Assembly (NCBI RefSeq): GCF_014650695.1
Contig: NZ_BMVL01000002.1
Coordinates: 362,721-426,720 of the forward strand
DNA from: Streptomyces avidinii
GTDB taxonomy: Bacteria > Actinomycetota > Actinomycetes > Streptomycetales > Streptomycetaceae
Reading direction: 5' to 3'
DNA length: 64,000 nt
The translations under genes were made by a program, and so were the position numbers. Below, piece by piece: positions 41,849 to 50,951 of this stretch (its first letter is position 1; each line of letters begins with the position of its first letter). Under the pieces are notes generated by a model. The model worked only from the letters and a program-made list of their open reading frames with translations. It had not been told where the DNA came from and did no database searches.

Positions 41849-43525
41849 GTGACGGGGGCGAACGGCGCGGAGCTGGTCGGCAAGGCTCTGGGCGGGCGGT
41901 ATCTCGTGACCGCGATGATCGGGCGCGGTGGCATGGGTGTGGTCGCCCGGGCGGTGGACCAGTTGCTGAACCGCGAGGTCGCCGTCAAGGTCCTGCGGGC
42001 CTACACCGACGCCTCGCCGGCCGAACTGGCCGATCTGCGGGTCAGGATGCAGCGGGAGGCGCAGGCCGCCGCCCGTATCCGGCACAGCGGTGTGGTCACC
42101 GTGCACGATGTGGTCGAGGAGCAGGGGCTGCCGGTCATCGTCATGGAGCTGGTCGACGGGCCCTCCCTCGACGACGTGCTGGCGGAGCGCGGCCCACTGG
42201 ACCCGCGTGAAGCGGCCGCGATCGGCGCCAAGCTGATGGACGCGCTCGACGCGGCACACCGGGCCGGGGTCCTGCACCGGGACGTCAAGCCCGGCAACGT
42301 ACTGCTTGAGCGCAGCGGCCGGGTCGTACTCACCGACTTCGGCATCGCCAGCATGGAGACCACCGGCGACGAGGCCCTGGCCAAGCTGACCCAGAGCGGT
42401 CAGATCGTCGGCTCCCTCGACTATCTGCCTCCGGAACGCGCGCAGGGCCGGGAACCGGGTGCCGCGTCGGACATCTGGGCGCTCGGCATGACGCTGTACG
42501 CGGCCGTGGAGGGCTCTTCGCCCTTCCGCCGTACGTCGGTGTGGTCCACGCTGGCGGCGATCGTCGGCGAAGCGCTGCCGGAGCCCCGGAGCGCCGGACC
42601 GCTCACCCCGGTGCTGCAGGCGCTGATGGCCAAGGACCCGCTGCAGCGGCCCGACGCCGGGCGGGCGCGCGAAATGCTGGAGGCGGTTGCCGGGGTCAGG
42701 ACGGCGGACCTCGCGCCGGCACCGGCCCCCCAGCCCGTCCCTCCGCCGGCCTTCGGTCCCCCCGCCGCGCCGTTCTCCCCGCCCGCCCCCCAGCCCTTCG
42801 CCTCCTCCTACACGCCGACCGACGCCTACGACGCCCCTCCGCAGCCGGGCGCCGCGCCGGGCACGGTCCCCGGCATACCCGACGGTCACGGCAGCCGATC
42901 CGAGACCAGTGCCACGACCGTCCGCACGCGGGGCCGCCGCACCCGTGCCGTCGTCGCGGTGGCGGCCGCCACTGCCCTCACCTGCGGCGGAGTCGCCTAC
43001 GCCCTGATGGACACGCGGGGCGACGCGGGCGGCGGCAGGTCGAACACGGCACTTGCGACGGCGAGCAGCGCCGCCGACGGTGACATGTCCGACGGCCCGG
43101 CCAGCCCGGGAGGCCTGACGTCCGCCACCCCCTCGAAGAAGGGCGAGGGCCGGCAGACAGGTCCCACGCCGACGCCCGGCAACGGCGGCTCGGCCACGAA
43201 ACCGTCCGGCTCGCCGAAGGCAACGACCAGCTCCCCGGTGAAGGAGCCCGTCCCAGTGTCGACGGCGTGCACCGGTTGGGCCCACTCGAACCGCAGCGAC
43301 GGCTACGGGTACGCGGCCCAGGAAACCCACCTCTACACCGGCCCGTACGCGGAGTGCTCCTATGTGACCGTGGTCAAGTCCGGCGTGAAGGTCTACTACC
43401 ACTGCTACGTCACCAATGCCCACGGCAACAAGTGGATCTACGCCCGTATCGAGGGCACGAACACCGAAGGCTGGTTGGTCGGCGACAAATCCACCCTGAA
43501 GAGCGGCACACTCGCCCGCTGCTGA
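41849..43525 (+). CDS. Receptor-type Ser/Thr protein kinase with SH3-like extracellular tail
   Basis: A 558-residue Hanks-type kinase with all catalytic elements: IGRGGMGVV (24-32), VAVK lysine (K47), helix-C Glu70, HRDVKPGN (143-150), TDFG (162-165), SLDYLPPE activation-segment end and DIWALGM. A Pro-rich linker, one membrane helix (about 370-390, AVVAVAAATALTCGGVAYAL) and a Ser/Thr/Pro linker follow. A C-terminal roughly 85-residue domain (CTGWAHSNRSDGYGYAAQET, WIYARIEGTNTEGWLVGDKS) resembles bacterial SH3 domains that bind cell-wall peptides. It would sense an extracellular ligand and phosphorylate cytosolic targets. Start GTG 41849. Confidence 0.92.
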   Translation: MTGANGAELVGKALGGRYLVTAMIGRGGMGVVARAVDQLLNREVAVKVLRAYTDASPAELADLRVRMQREAQAAARIRHSGVVTVHDVVEEQGLPVIVMELVDGPSLDDVLAERGPLDPREAAAIGAKLMDALDAAHRAGVLHRDVKPGNVLLERSGRVVLTDFGIASMETTGDEALAKLTQSGQIVGSLDYLPPERAQGREPGAASDIWALGMTLYAAVEGSSPFRRTSVWSTLAAIVGEALPEPRSAGPLTPVLQALMAKDPLQRPDAGRAREMLEAVAGVRTADLAPAPAPQPVPPPAFGPPAAPFSPPAPQPFASSYTPTDAYDAPPQPGAAPGTVPGIPDGHGSRSETSATTVRTRGRRTRAVVAVAAATALTCGGVAYALMDTRGDAGGGRSNTALATASSAADGDMSDGPASPGGLTSATPSKKGEGRQTGPTPTPGNGGSATKPSGSPKATTSSPVKEPVPVSTACTGWAHSNRSDGYGYAAQETHLYTGPYAECSYVTVVKSGVKVYYHCYVTNAHGNKWIYARIEGTNTEGWLVGDKSTLKSGTLARC

Positions 43526-43704
43526 GACCGATCCGCACCCCACCGGAGGGTGAGTTGCGGGTCGCGGGCCGAGGCGGTGTCCGGGCTTTCCGGCCTGGTC
43601 ACGTACGGGGCGTGTCTCGTCCGGGGGTGCTCGGGGCTGCTGTCCGGCCGTTCGGTGAGCAGAGCTCGGACCCCGGGTTCCGTGCCCGTCCCCTGCCTGC
43701 ACCT
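43526..43704. other. Intergenic, no gene
   Basis: No supported ORF. A weak hairpin CACCC-N7-GGGTG lies just after the kinase stop and is not convincing as a terminator. Confidence 0.3.
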
Positions 43705-43920
43705 GTCCTCGCGGGTCTCCGCACGGACGACGTCCGCTGCGTACCGGGGCCGGTCGCCGGCAGCGTCCCGGTCCACGGGGTACTCCGCGGCGCCGTGCCA
43801 TCCGCACGCGCACACCGCCCGGAATGCCTCCGCGCGCGGACGGCGGGACCTGCCGTCGTAGGCCGACCAGTGCGTGGTCGACGGCACGTCCGAACCACTC
43901 CCGACATCGAGGTACACCGG
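43705..43920 (-). pseudogene. Decayed hypothetical protein gene
   Basis: The minus strand reads VYLDVGSGSDVPSTTHWSAY, DGRSRRPRAEAFRAVCACGW and HGAAEYPVDRDAAGDRPRYA. The CxCGW motif after a THWSAYDG core resembles a Streptomyces family of unknown function. No start codon with a ribosome site and no sensible continuation past about 43705 exist, so it is treated as a remnant. Confidence 0.45.
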
Positions 43921-44007
43921 GCCCGGCGCGGTGCCGCCGGCGAGTACACCCGGCCGCGCCCTTGCTGCACCCCGTGTCCGGCCCCCCGCAGCAATCGTTG
44001 CCTGTGC

Positions 44008-44286
44008 ATGAACAAGATCTTCAAGCCGGTTCTGAGCGCCGCGGCCGTCGCCGGCGTCGCCGTCCTCGGCGTCGCGGCCCCCGCGTCGGCCAACACCATC
44101 GGGGACAACGTCGGAGCCCTCCTGATCGCCAGCCAGAATCAGGGCGCCAACGCCGGGAACGACGGGTCCACCAGCAGCCACGGCAGCAGCAACGGCAACA
44201 CCCTCGCCAACAACATCGCCGACCAGTCCAACGTCGCCCTCATCAACACCGCGAAGGTCGCCGAAGACGCACTCGTGACCGCCTGA
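44008..44286 (+). CDS. Tiny secreted Asn/Ser-rich protein
   Basis: A 92-residue pre-protein with a clear signal peptide (MNKIFKPVLSAAAVAGVAVL then GVAAPASA, cleaved after residue 28). The 64-residue mature part is Asn/Gly/Ser-rich (IASQNQGANAGNDGSTSSHG, NTLANNIADQSNVALINTAK). It lacks the chaplin Cys pair and the rodlin pattern, so neither name is justified, although size and composition recall small aerial-hyphae surface proteins. A perfect palindrome overlaps its stop codon. Confidence 0.7.
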   Translation: MNKIFKPVLSAAAVAGVAVLGVAAPASANTIGDNVGALLIASQNQGANAGNDGSTSSHGSSNGNTLANNIADQSNVALINTAKVAEDALVTA

Positions 44287-44303
44287 CCCCGTACGGGGTC
44301 AGG
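44282..44303. terminator. Perfect 22-bp palindrome overlapping the stop codon
   Basis: CCTGACCCCGT and its exact complement ACGGGGTCAGG meet without a spacer at 44282-44303. The TGA stop of the tiny secreted gene (44284-44286) lies inside the left arm. It is likely a terminator hairpin, though a loopless dyad could also be a protein-binding site. Confidence 0.6.
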
Positions 44304-44399
44304 GTGCTGCCGACCGGGGCGGTGACCGGCAATGTGTGACGGCTGCCGGGGTCCTGCCCGCGGTCGACAGCGCCACGGGGCCGGAAGCAGCCCGCGCGA

Positions 44400-44981
44400 A
44401 GGCGGCTGCCCGCAGTCGCCATTGCAGCCCGCATCCGGTGGGGTCTGCAGTTGACACGCTCGGACGAGGCGGCGTCGGCGCCCTGTGCCCGGGCGTCGAA
44501 CAGGCGCTGCGCGTACGCGGGTGAGAGGTTGACGGTGAGGCGGCGCATGCGGCCCTCGTCGGTCGTGCGGACAGGTTGCGGTGTAGCCGAACCGGGCTCG
44601 CCCTGAGCGGTACGCAACCACGTCCATGGCACGGTGAAGAGGACCTTGTCGTCGTCTGATGAGGGGTCCGCCCGCTTGAGCCCGGCCCTGACGCTCGCTC
44701 CGAGCTGAAGGTTCCGGCCGTTGGTCGAGGCGACCTTGGCCAGCACCGCGGGGTCGGCCGGATACACCTTGCCCTTGAGGGGATCATTCCGCTCCGCGTC
44801 GGTGTCGATGACGGCAGCGTCCGAACACCTCGCCCACGCGGTGCATCAGTACCGCGGCCTCGGCCAGATCCACGGTCTGCCGGTCCGCGGCACCCCCCTT
44901 CCCCCGTGCCTTGTCGCACGGCAGGCAGTGCAGGGCGTCAAGCACCCACTTCGCCGGGGGTTTGTCCGCGCACGCCGCCAC
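44400..44981 (-). pseudogene. Frameshifted hypothetical gene
   Basis: From GTG 44981 the frame reads VAACADKPPAKWVLDALHCL, PCDKARGKGGAADRQTVDLA and AVLMHRVGEVFG. At about 44817 one extra base breaks it. The neighbouring frame continues DAAVIDTDAERNDPLKGKVY, PADPAVLAKVASTNGRNLQL, LFTVPWTWLRTAQGEPGSA and RRLTVNLSPAYAQRLFDARA. The combined product is coherent, but the family is not recognised. The 3' end has been lost, since the frame runs into antisense of the tiny secreted gene. Confidence 0.55.
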
Positions 44982-45202
44982 GCACAGCGCGTTTCGTGTT
45001 CTCCATGGCGATGGACACTTGGTCCTATCAAAAGAACACGGACATCACGCCCACACCGCACCTGGACAGCCCGTAACCCACACGGCGTAGCGCTCGGCTG
45101 GTTTGGGCCTGTGCCTTGACCTGGATCTCCAACCCCGTACCGCTGCGCATCCGGGGGTGCCCCGGCATGCGGTCCTGCTTCCTTCCGGATCAGCTTGGTG
45201 CT

Positions 45203-46687
45203 GTGAACAGCGAACCTCTGATAGTGGTGGAGCCGCCGGACAGTCGTGGATTGCGGGAGGTCCGCGTGCGGGGTGAAGCCGTGGGACGGGCCTGGTCTCT
45301 GGGCGACCTGCGCAATCTGTTGGGTCGTGCCGGAGTCCCGAAGGACTTGGACCTGGATGCCGGTGAGCTTGTGCATTGGCGGGGTGGCGGATCCGAGGTC
45401 TGGCCGGACCGACCCTGGAGACGGCGGGCAGCTTCTGTCCTGATGGCTGCGGGGCTTCTCATCACTGCAGGCGTGCTCGGCAAGATAGGGGAAACGGACG
45501 TCTCTGATGCCCTGACTTTCGGGGGACGCGCAGCAGGCGCCACATTTCTGTTCGCCGGCGCCGTGGAGGCGATCGCGGCAATTTCCACCTTCGATTATCT
45601 GGGTAAACGGCGCTGGGTCTACTCCGGAGCAGCGGTTCTCATAGGCGTAGTGATCGCACTGGCCTTGAATGCCCTACTGCTCGTCATGCAGATTGATGCC
45701 AGAGAATACACTCACTACGCCTGGGTCTGGCCCACCGCCCTGGTCTGGTCTTTCTGGGCACTGTGGAAGATAAACCCTCAGCAGGTATGGAATACGTCAC
45801 CCCATCCTAAAAAAGTCGCGACCGGCGCCGCAGTAGCTGGGCTCATATCCCTCGGAAACTTGCTCTACTCGCGGGTGTACGTACCGTACTCCAGCCCTCT
45901 CACCCTGGACCTGGTAGTCAAGTTCGAGGAACCGAAGTTGAACGCCAAGGGCACCGTCTTGTACGTTCCTATGACCGTGACCGTCAAGAACAACGGAAAG
46001 GTTCCGCTTTACATCCTGGGCACTCTCTACAGAGTCTACGGACGTTCGGCAGCCTTCACCGAAAAGACCAGGGATATTGCAGACTGGAAAACCGACATCC
46101 AGGCCGGCGAGAGTGTGGAGCGGAACACCAGGGTCATGGGACGTGAGTTGATAAGCTCCGGTGAGGCCATGGAAGACTCCGGTGGTTCTTCCTTGGAGTC
46201 AGGTGACACCGTGGTCGAGGAAAAGATCCTGACCATCCCTGCAGACTCGGAATTTGATTTGATCGAAGGCGTCGCCGAAGCCGTGGTCATAAGGACGGAT
46301 CGGGCAACACTCAGCCCGGACTTCATATCGTCGGGCACTACGTCATGGAATGAAAGTCTTTCCCATGTGGAAGATGCCCCCAAGTGGGTGGCTGATCCAG
46401 GAGATGAGTACCTCAAATACCAGGCTCGACTCTATTACAGCAACGAGATTCTCAATGCCACCCGCCGCCCTCGATACGCCACCATTTGGTGGGTTACCCA
46501 CACATCGCCGGATACACAAAAGAGTTACCTACAGGCAACAATTTCACTGAAAAATGAAGAAGGGCGTAGGCCCAGCGCACTTGATTGGCAGGAAACTTCC
46601 ACTGGTTACGGCCTGTATTTCTTTACCAGCGGCACGGCACGGGAGCCCTTCGCGGCACTCATAAAGGCTCCCACGGAACCGCCCTGA
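45203..46687 (+). CDS. Large membrane protein of unknown function, low-GC composition
   Basis: A 494-residue protein: N-terminal soluble part (EPLIVVEPPDSRGLREVRVR, LDAGELVHWRGGGSEVWPDR), about five membrane helices between residues 75 and 230 (ASVLMAAGLLITAGVLGKIG, YSGAAVLIGVVIALALNALL, YAWVWPTALVWSFWALWKI), then a roughly 260-residue extracytoplasmic beta-rich domain (VLYVPMTVTVKNNGKVPLYI). GTG 45203 is chosen because family-like sequence starts there; the frame is open from 45116. Codon third positions are clearly less GC-rich than in neighbours, pointing to recent acquisition or weak expression. Function unknown. Confidence 0.7.
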   Translation: MNSEPLIVVEPPDSRGLREVRVRGEAVGRAWSLGDLRNLLGRAGVPKDLDLDAGELVHWRGGGSEVWPDRPWRRRAASVLMAAGLLITAGVLGKIGETDVSDALTFGGRAAGATFLFAGAVEAIAAISTFDYLGKRRWVYSGAAVLIGVVIALALNALLLVMQIDAREYTHYAWVWPTALVWSFWALWKINPQQVWNTSPHPKKVATGAAVAGLISLGNLLYSRVYVPYSSPLTLDLVVKFEEPKLNAKGTVLYVPMTVTVKNNGKVPLYILGTLYRVYGRSAAFTEKTRDIADWKTDIQAGESVERNTRVMGRELISSGEAMEDSGGSSLESGDTVVEEKILTIPADSEFDLIEGVAEAVVIRTDRATLSPDFISSGTTSWNESLSHVEDAPKWVADPGDEYLKYQARLYYSNEILNATRRPRYATIWWVTHTSPDTQKSYLQATISLKNEEGRRPSALDWQETSTGYGLYFFTSGTAREPFAALIKAPTEPP

Positions 46688-46988
46688 CAGATGACTGACC
46701 TCCAGGCCGACCGGTCCCGGGCGTAACGGGGCCCGCGGCAGGGGCCACTCCGCCTGACCAGGTGCGGCCGTCCGCATCACCCGACGACCGCACCGTGCAG
46801 CAAACACAGCAGCGCCCGGACGCGAGCGGGTCCGGGGCGCTGTTGTTCGTTGTCGGTGCCGAGTTGGGGGTTCACGCCGATGGCGACGATTGTGCGGTCC
46901 AGGCGGTGCGTCTCGTTCGCCGTGAGCTTGGTGAGTTGGGTGAGGGCAGGGCTCGACCATGATGACGCGAGAGCGGCGGGCGGAGGGG
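46688..46988. other. Intergenic stretch with a coding relic
   Basis: The minus strand at 46777-46950 reads ALTQLTKLTANETHRLDRTI and then VAIGVNPQLGTDNEQQ before a stop, with protein-like composition but no start. No family recognised. Confidence 0.3.
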
Positions 46989-47230
46989 TCAGACGACACG
47001 GAGCTGCTCGTCGGCGAGGCGGGCGAGGTGCGCGTCGCAGGCGGTCTCCCACAGCATGCCGGTCTCCGGGGCGGGGTAGCCGTGGGCGGCGATGTCCTCC
47101 AGCACCGAGGTACTCCCTGGCCAGGCAGCGCGGCCACCTCGTACAGCACGATCCGCTCGAATTCCGACACGTCACGCGGCAGGCGACTCCCGTCGTCGGA
47201 AGCCTCGTCGATCGCCATCAGCAGCCGCAT
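46989..47230 (-). pseudogene. Small hypothetical gene broken by a single-base frameshift
   Basis: From ATG 47230 the frame reads MRLLMAIDEASDDGSRLPRD and VSEFERIVLYEVAALPG. One base out of phase at about 47117, the adjacent frame continues SVLEDIAAHGYPAPETGMLW and ETACDAHLARLADEQLRVV-stop at 46989. Joined, they give one coherent protein of about 80 residues, unassigned. Confidence 0.55.
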
Positions 47231-47615
47231 CTACCGCTCCTGGTTCGCCTTCCTTCTCTCCGCCGCGGCGCAGTCGGCGGCAAATCGAGCGCTTGCGATC
47301 GCCATGCGACGGTCTGGGTCACGGCGCTGGCCCGGAGGGACAGGGCTGCGCCCCGGCCCGATGCCGCTGGAGAGCCCGGACCCGCGCACCCGCCCGTCCG
47401 GCCCCGAGGGTCCGCTGAGCGGATGACGTATGTGGTCGCTGGCCGATCAGGGCCTGGGGGCTTGTGGGTGTCTGGCCCCCTGGCAGACGGCCGCCCCTCC
47501 TTGATCTGTGCAACTCGACTGTTCCGACCAGCTGTGATTGGGGCACCAGGCCTTCTGTGTTCCTTGATCATCCCCCGTGCTCCCAGGTGCGGGCGGGACA
47601 GGGGACCGCCGAGGA
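47231..47615. other. Intergenic stretch, no gene
   Basis: 385 bp with no ORF of protein-like composition and no palindrome of note. Confidence 0.35.
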
Positions 47616-48264
47616 ATGAGGGGGAAGCGGGGGATCGTGGAGAAAGCGGGACAGGTCGCGGCCTGGCTGGCGACCGCGCTCGTGGGGCTGTTGGTGGGGG
47701 TGATGGCGGCCATGGAGGTGAGCGGGGCGCTGGAGCGGGAGCGGGAGTACCGGGCTTCCCCGGTCTGCACCTCCGTGCCGGTGATGGCGTCAACATGCGT
47801 GCGGGAGCAAGCGTTCATGGTGCGCGAGAGCGCCACCAACGTGGGCGCCGATGGGAAGGACCCGGCGGCGACGTTGCTGCTCCCGAAACGGCAAACCGTG
47901 GAACGTGGCGTTCCGTAACACCGGTCAGGTGTTGTCGCGGATGCGGCCGGGTGACCCGGTTGTCGGCGTGGTCTGGCACGGGGGCGTCGTCGAGGTGCGG
48001 GATGCCGACGGGCTGCGGCAGCAGACGACGCTCCGCCCGGTGGGGTGGCCGGCGGACCGGCTGGGGGGCGCTCTCGCCCTCATCTCGTTCGGACTGATCG
48101 CCCTCGTCGGCTCGCTGTGGGCAATCGTCAAGCGCCCCGACCGGCGGCACCACCGCGCGGCAGCCATGGTGCGCTGGCACGGCGCCGCCCTGGGTGTCAC
48201 CGCCATTCTGACGCTGTGGGCGCAGGCGAACAACAACTGGCCCATGTTGTGGACGTTCGCGTAA
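47616..48264 (+). pseudogene. Two-to-three-helix membrane protein gene split by one inserted A
   Basis: From ATG 47616 (GAGGA upstream) the frame reads AGQVAAWLATALVGLLVGVM, EREYRASPVCTSVPVMAS and DGKDPAATLLLP. At AAA 47886-47888 an extra A shifts it into a stop 10 codons on. Removing one A restores NGKPWNVAFRNTGQVLSRMR, VVGVVWHGGVVEVRDADGLR, ALALISFGLIALVGSLWAIV and AALGVTAILTLWAQANNNWP, to the stop at 48264. The repaired product of about 215 residues is a plausible Streptomyces membrane protein of unknown function. It could equally be a sequencing error. Confidence 0.65.
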
Positions 48265-48307
48265 TTCCCCAGGTGCCCGTCTGGCTGGGGGCTTGTGACT
48301 CGTCTCG

Positions 48308-48679
48308 TCAGAAGTCGACGCGATGCTCGGCAGCCGATGGGTCATCGACGGAGCCGTAGCGCAAGACGACGCGCGCCGGCCGGAACGGCAGGTCGTTCAG
48401 GATGGGTGCCATGACAGCGAAGAGTGCATCAGCGTCCGGTCCGTAGGCGTAGAGGACTACCTCGCCTCCTCCGTACTCGTTTCCGTCGAACTCGCCGACG
48501 TCGGCTTCCTCGATCGCCTCGGTCAGCAGGGACTGGGCCTGGCGGACGACCTCCCGTTGGCTTGGTTCGCCGAGGCCGTCATCCGCCAGTCGATAGTGAG
48601 CGATGACGGCATGCTCAACGTCGGCTTCTGCTTCGTCTGTGTCGGCCATGCGGGAAACGATCTCATCCCGGACCGACAT
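48308..48679 (-). CDS. Hypothetical protein (conserved in Streptomyces)
   Basis: A 123-residue soluble protein: MSVRDEIVSRMADTDEAEAD, LADDGLGEPSQREVVRQAQS, LLTEAIEEAD, then GEFDGNEYGGGEVVLYAYGP and DADALFAVMAPILNDLPFRP, ending VVLRYGSVDD. The DGNEFGGGEVVLYAYGPDAD core is shared by a common actinobacterial family without a known role. ATG 48679 is used, with only a weak ribosome site. It abuts a truncated plus-strand PH-like ORF head to head. Confidence 0.7.
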   Translation of the reverse strand: MSVRDEIVSRMADTDEAEADVEHAVIAHYRLADDGLGEPSQREVVRQAQSLLTEAIEEADVGEFDGNEYGGGEVVLYAYGPDADALFAVMAPILNDLPFRPARVVLRYGSVDDPSAAEHRVDF

Positions 48680-48700
48680 CCTCGCCAGCTCGGCCTGAGC

Positions 48701-48976
48701 GTGCTCATGGCGCCGAACCTGATCGTCTTCATCGTCCGCGCACCGCGGTCCGCCACCCTGGTCGACAGCACCGGCATACGCATCCGCGGAATCACCCACA
48801 CACGACGGGTGGCCTGGCAGGACGTCCAGGACATCAGGGACGGACCCCTGCGGGGAGCCGACGGCGGCCTCATACCCCGTGTGATCGCATACGCCTACCT
48901 GACAGGCGGACGGCGCAAGCTGGTCAAGCATCCGGACGACAAGGACTACGAGGTCGACGCGAGATCGCCGTCCTGA
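48701..48976 (+). pseudogene. PH-domain-like membrane protein fragment
   Basis: From GTG 48701 or ATG 48707 the frame reads VLMAPNLIVFIVRAPRSATL, VDSTGIRIRGITHTRRVAWQ, DVQDIRDGPLRGADGGLIPR and VIAYAYLTGGRRKLVKHPDD. This is the core of the small bacterial PH-like domain. The two membrane helices that normally precede it and the usual C-terminus are absent, so this is probably a fragment left after rearrangement at the junction with the preceding gene. Confidence 0.5.
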
Positions 48977-49212
48977 ATGCCGCCCGAGCCGAACTCCGCG
49001 GCACGGACACCGCGCCGGACGTGCCGGCCGCCTGACCGTCCGGTCCTACCCTGCGATGCGTCAGATGAGGGTAGGACTGCTCGACCAGGTCCGGCACAGC
49101 CGTTATGGCCTGCAGGGACAGGGCCGGAGCCGGCTGCGCGGGCCGGCGTCGGCCGAGCCGTGTAACGGCTGCGTCGTCCTGTACTTCTCCTGACCCACCA
49201 CTCCACCTGGTG

Positions 49213-49705
49213 ATGCGGGGCAATCACGAGGTGGCGGTGATTACCCCTCACGCAGCCCCCACCGCCTGTCTCGGCGCCCTCGCCTACACCGTCAGCAAGG
49301 TGGACCTGGCGAGGGAGGGCGAGCTGGGCATGCCGGGCTTCCCCGCGCCGACCGAGGCCTACGCCTCCGTTGCCGACGTCGAGACCGCCCAACTGGCCAA
49401 CGCGGCTCTCGGCCTGCTGATGGCCGTCGTTGCGCTGCTTGTCGGCCGCCTGCCGCGGACCCCTCTGATCCGCTGGCCGGCGCTCGTCGTCTCCTGGGCG
49501 GGCATCGCGATGGTGGGAGCGGGCGTTCCCGGCTTCGGCGCCCGCGCCGCGGGCCTGGCACCGAGCCTGGGTCCCCCCTCCCCACATGCCCACCGCGCTC
49601 GCAGCATTGCTCGTCGGAGCCGTGTGGGTGACGGCCTGGACCATCGCCGCGGTCTCCGCCCCCCGCAGCAGCCGCAGGCGGTACGCCGCCGGCGCCGATC
49701 TGTGA
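49213..49705 (+). pseudogene. Membrane protein gene frameshifted in a C-run
   Basis: From GTG 49210/ATG 49213: ITPHAAPTACLGALAYTVSK, VADVETAQLANAALGLLMAV and WPALVVSWAGIAMVGAGVPG. At the C-run 49573-49578 the frame breaks. The adjacent frame continues PHMPTALAALLVGAVWVTAW and TIAAVSAPRSSRRRYAAGAD to the stop at 49705. The repaired protein has four membrane helices and about 163 residues. Family not recognised. Confidence 0.6.
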
Positions 49706-49752
49706 GGTTCGGAGTCACGAGTCGGCGCAACGGGTCGGCAGCGAACCATCAC

Positions 49753-49840
49753 CGGCTCAACGACGAGCAGCAACGCCGACCGGGAGAACTGGGATCGGCA
49801 CCGGAAGAGACCGCGCGGGCCCCGCAAGGCTGCCCTGAGA
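49753..49840 (+). pseudogene. Helicase-associated-domain relic, copy 3
   Basis: Reads RLNDEQQRRPGELGSAPEET and then ARAPQGC, corresponding to the RLNEEQQHRLRALGVKPQKA region of copy 1. Only about 28 codons are left. Confidence 0.5.
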
Positions 49841-49887
49841 GCCGGTGTCGGCGTACGACTCGACGTCAGGGGGTACGCCGACATGCG

Positions 49888-50127
49888 TCAGCTCCTTCGC
49901 CGCAGACCGGCGAGCCGCGGCCCGAGCGGCTCGATGTCGCGGGCAATGCGCTCGGCCAGCCAGAGCCATGGGGTCGTTCGCGGTCCACTGGTGGTCGGTG
50001 CCGAGCTCACCGGCGTCGAGGGTTGTCGGTGCGGCCCTGCCGTGGAAGGGGCCGCACCGCACGCGGGCGGTGAGCACCGTAAGACCGGGCAGACGGGCCA
50101 GGAGCTCAGTGGCCAGACCAGGGCAGT
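49888..50127 (-). pseudogene. Frameshifted fragment of a hypothetical protein
   Basis: The minus strand reads DCPGLATELLARLPGLTVLT, ARVRCGPFHGRAAPTTLDAG and ELGTDHQWTANDPMAL. Then, one base out of phase at about 49970, it continues WLAERIARDIEPLGPRLAGL and RRRS-stop at 49888. The pieces join into one coherent C-terminal region. The upstream part of the gene is missing. Family unknown. Confidence 0.5.
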
Positions 50128-50155
50128 CCCGGCCGTGCCGTCGTAGGCACGACGC

Positions 50156-50572
50156 TCAGGTTGCGTCGCGCTTCCCGGCCGATGGCGAGGGTGGTTGCTC
50201 GTCGCGGCTCTCCGGGGTGAAGGCGTCGCGGCGGGCGAGGGTCACCGACAGAGGCAGGCCCAGCCGCTCGGCCGCGTGGCGCCGGACACGCACCTGCGCT
50301 CGGGTCCGGGGCCGGAACGAGGGGAGCCGCGAGCAGCCGCAGCCCGGGCGGTGATCGTAGGTCAGTCCCTCTGCGAGCACGGCCGCGACGACGGACCATG
50401 CCTTCGTGTCACGTCGTCGGGGCGCGGCGAAGTCATAGCCGGCGAAGGCGAGCTGCTCACGACAGCTGGTACAGATGCGCTTCCGGATCGGCCACGTGCT
50501 GCCCTTGAAGGCGAGCCGGCACGCGACGCACACGTAGTGCCGGAAGGCGCCGTTGAACGCGTGGTAGCACAT
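50156..50572 (-). CDS. Zinc-ribbon-like hypothetical protein
   Basis: A 138-residue protein: N-terminal CxxC pair VCVACRLAFKGS and ICTSCREQL (a four-Cys zinc ribbon), then the conserved FAAPRRRDTKAWSVVAAVLA and PSFRPRTRAQVRVRR blocks. It resembles a widespread Streptomyces family sometimes mislabelled deoxyxylulose-5-phosphate synthase, with the order Cys ribbon, PPRRRD, then an RPRT-x-x-EV motif. ATG 50572. Nucleic-acid or protein binding is possible; no enzyme activity is indicated. Confidence 0.7.
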   Translation of the reverse strand: MCYHAFNGAFRHYVCVACRLAFKGSTWPIRKRICTSCREQLAFAGYDFAAPRRRDTKAWSVVAAVLAEGLTYDHRPGCGCSRLPSFRPRTRAQVRVRRHAAERLGLPLSVTLARRDAFTPESRDEQPPSPSAGKRDAT

Positions 50573-50699
50573 GGCTCGACAGAGTACGCGTCGTCCGCAG
50601 GCGGTCCCAAGCGGATTCGTGGTGGCCGATCCGGCTGGTCGGCCGCCCTGCCGGCCGCTGTAGCGCACGAGGGGTGTGGGTGAGCGAATAGCGGGACGC

Positions 50700-50930
50700 G
50701 CTCGTGGTGGCCAACGCTTCGGCGGACATACCGTCGTCGCACAGCGCCGACGGCCTCCCGGCCCATCCGGGTGGCGACCTGCTCCAGCACACCCATGGCG
50801 CGCAGCGCGGCCAGCGGCCGGTCCGCGGCCGCCGCGGTCAGCTGCCATGCCGTCTCGACCAGGAGCACGGCCAGCGGCGCGGCCGCATCGTGGCCAAGGA
50901 CAGGTGTCGGCGTACTCGCCGATGTGCCCA
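50700..50930 (-). pseudogene. Decayed copy C of the dispersed unnamed family
   Basis: The minus strand reads PLAVLLVETAWQLTAAAADR, PLAALRAMGVLEQVATRMGR and EAVGA. After a frameshift it continues CDDGMSAEALATT. This aligns block by block with copy A (PPAALLAETAGQLTA, AALRAAGVPERIAARVGRE, CDDGAPAEAVATA). The 5' part seen in copy A (DWTAHLSVVRD) is missing. Confidence 0.5.
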
Positions 50931-50951
50931 GTGCGGTACGCGCGAACAGGC

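Noticed and set aside
43526..43560. Terminator after the second kinase
   Set aside because: Only a five-base stem with poor context; not reported as a feature.
41819..43813. A 664-codon minus-strand frame over the second kinase
   Set aside because: It is antisense of an intact kinase with all catalytic motifs, and is low-complexity Arg/Gly.
44008..44286. Chaplin or rodlin identity for the tiny secreted protein
   Set aside because: There is no Cys pair or GN-rich chaplin core, and no rodlin repeat; only size and signal peptide are similar.
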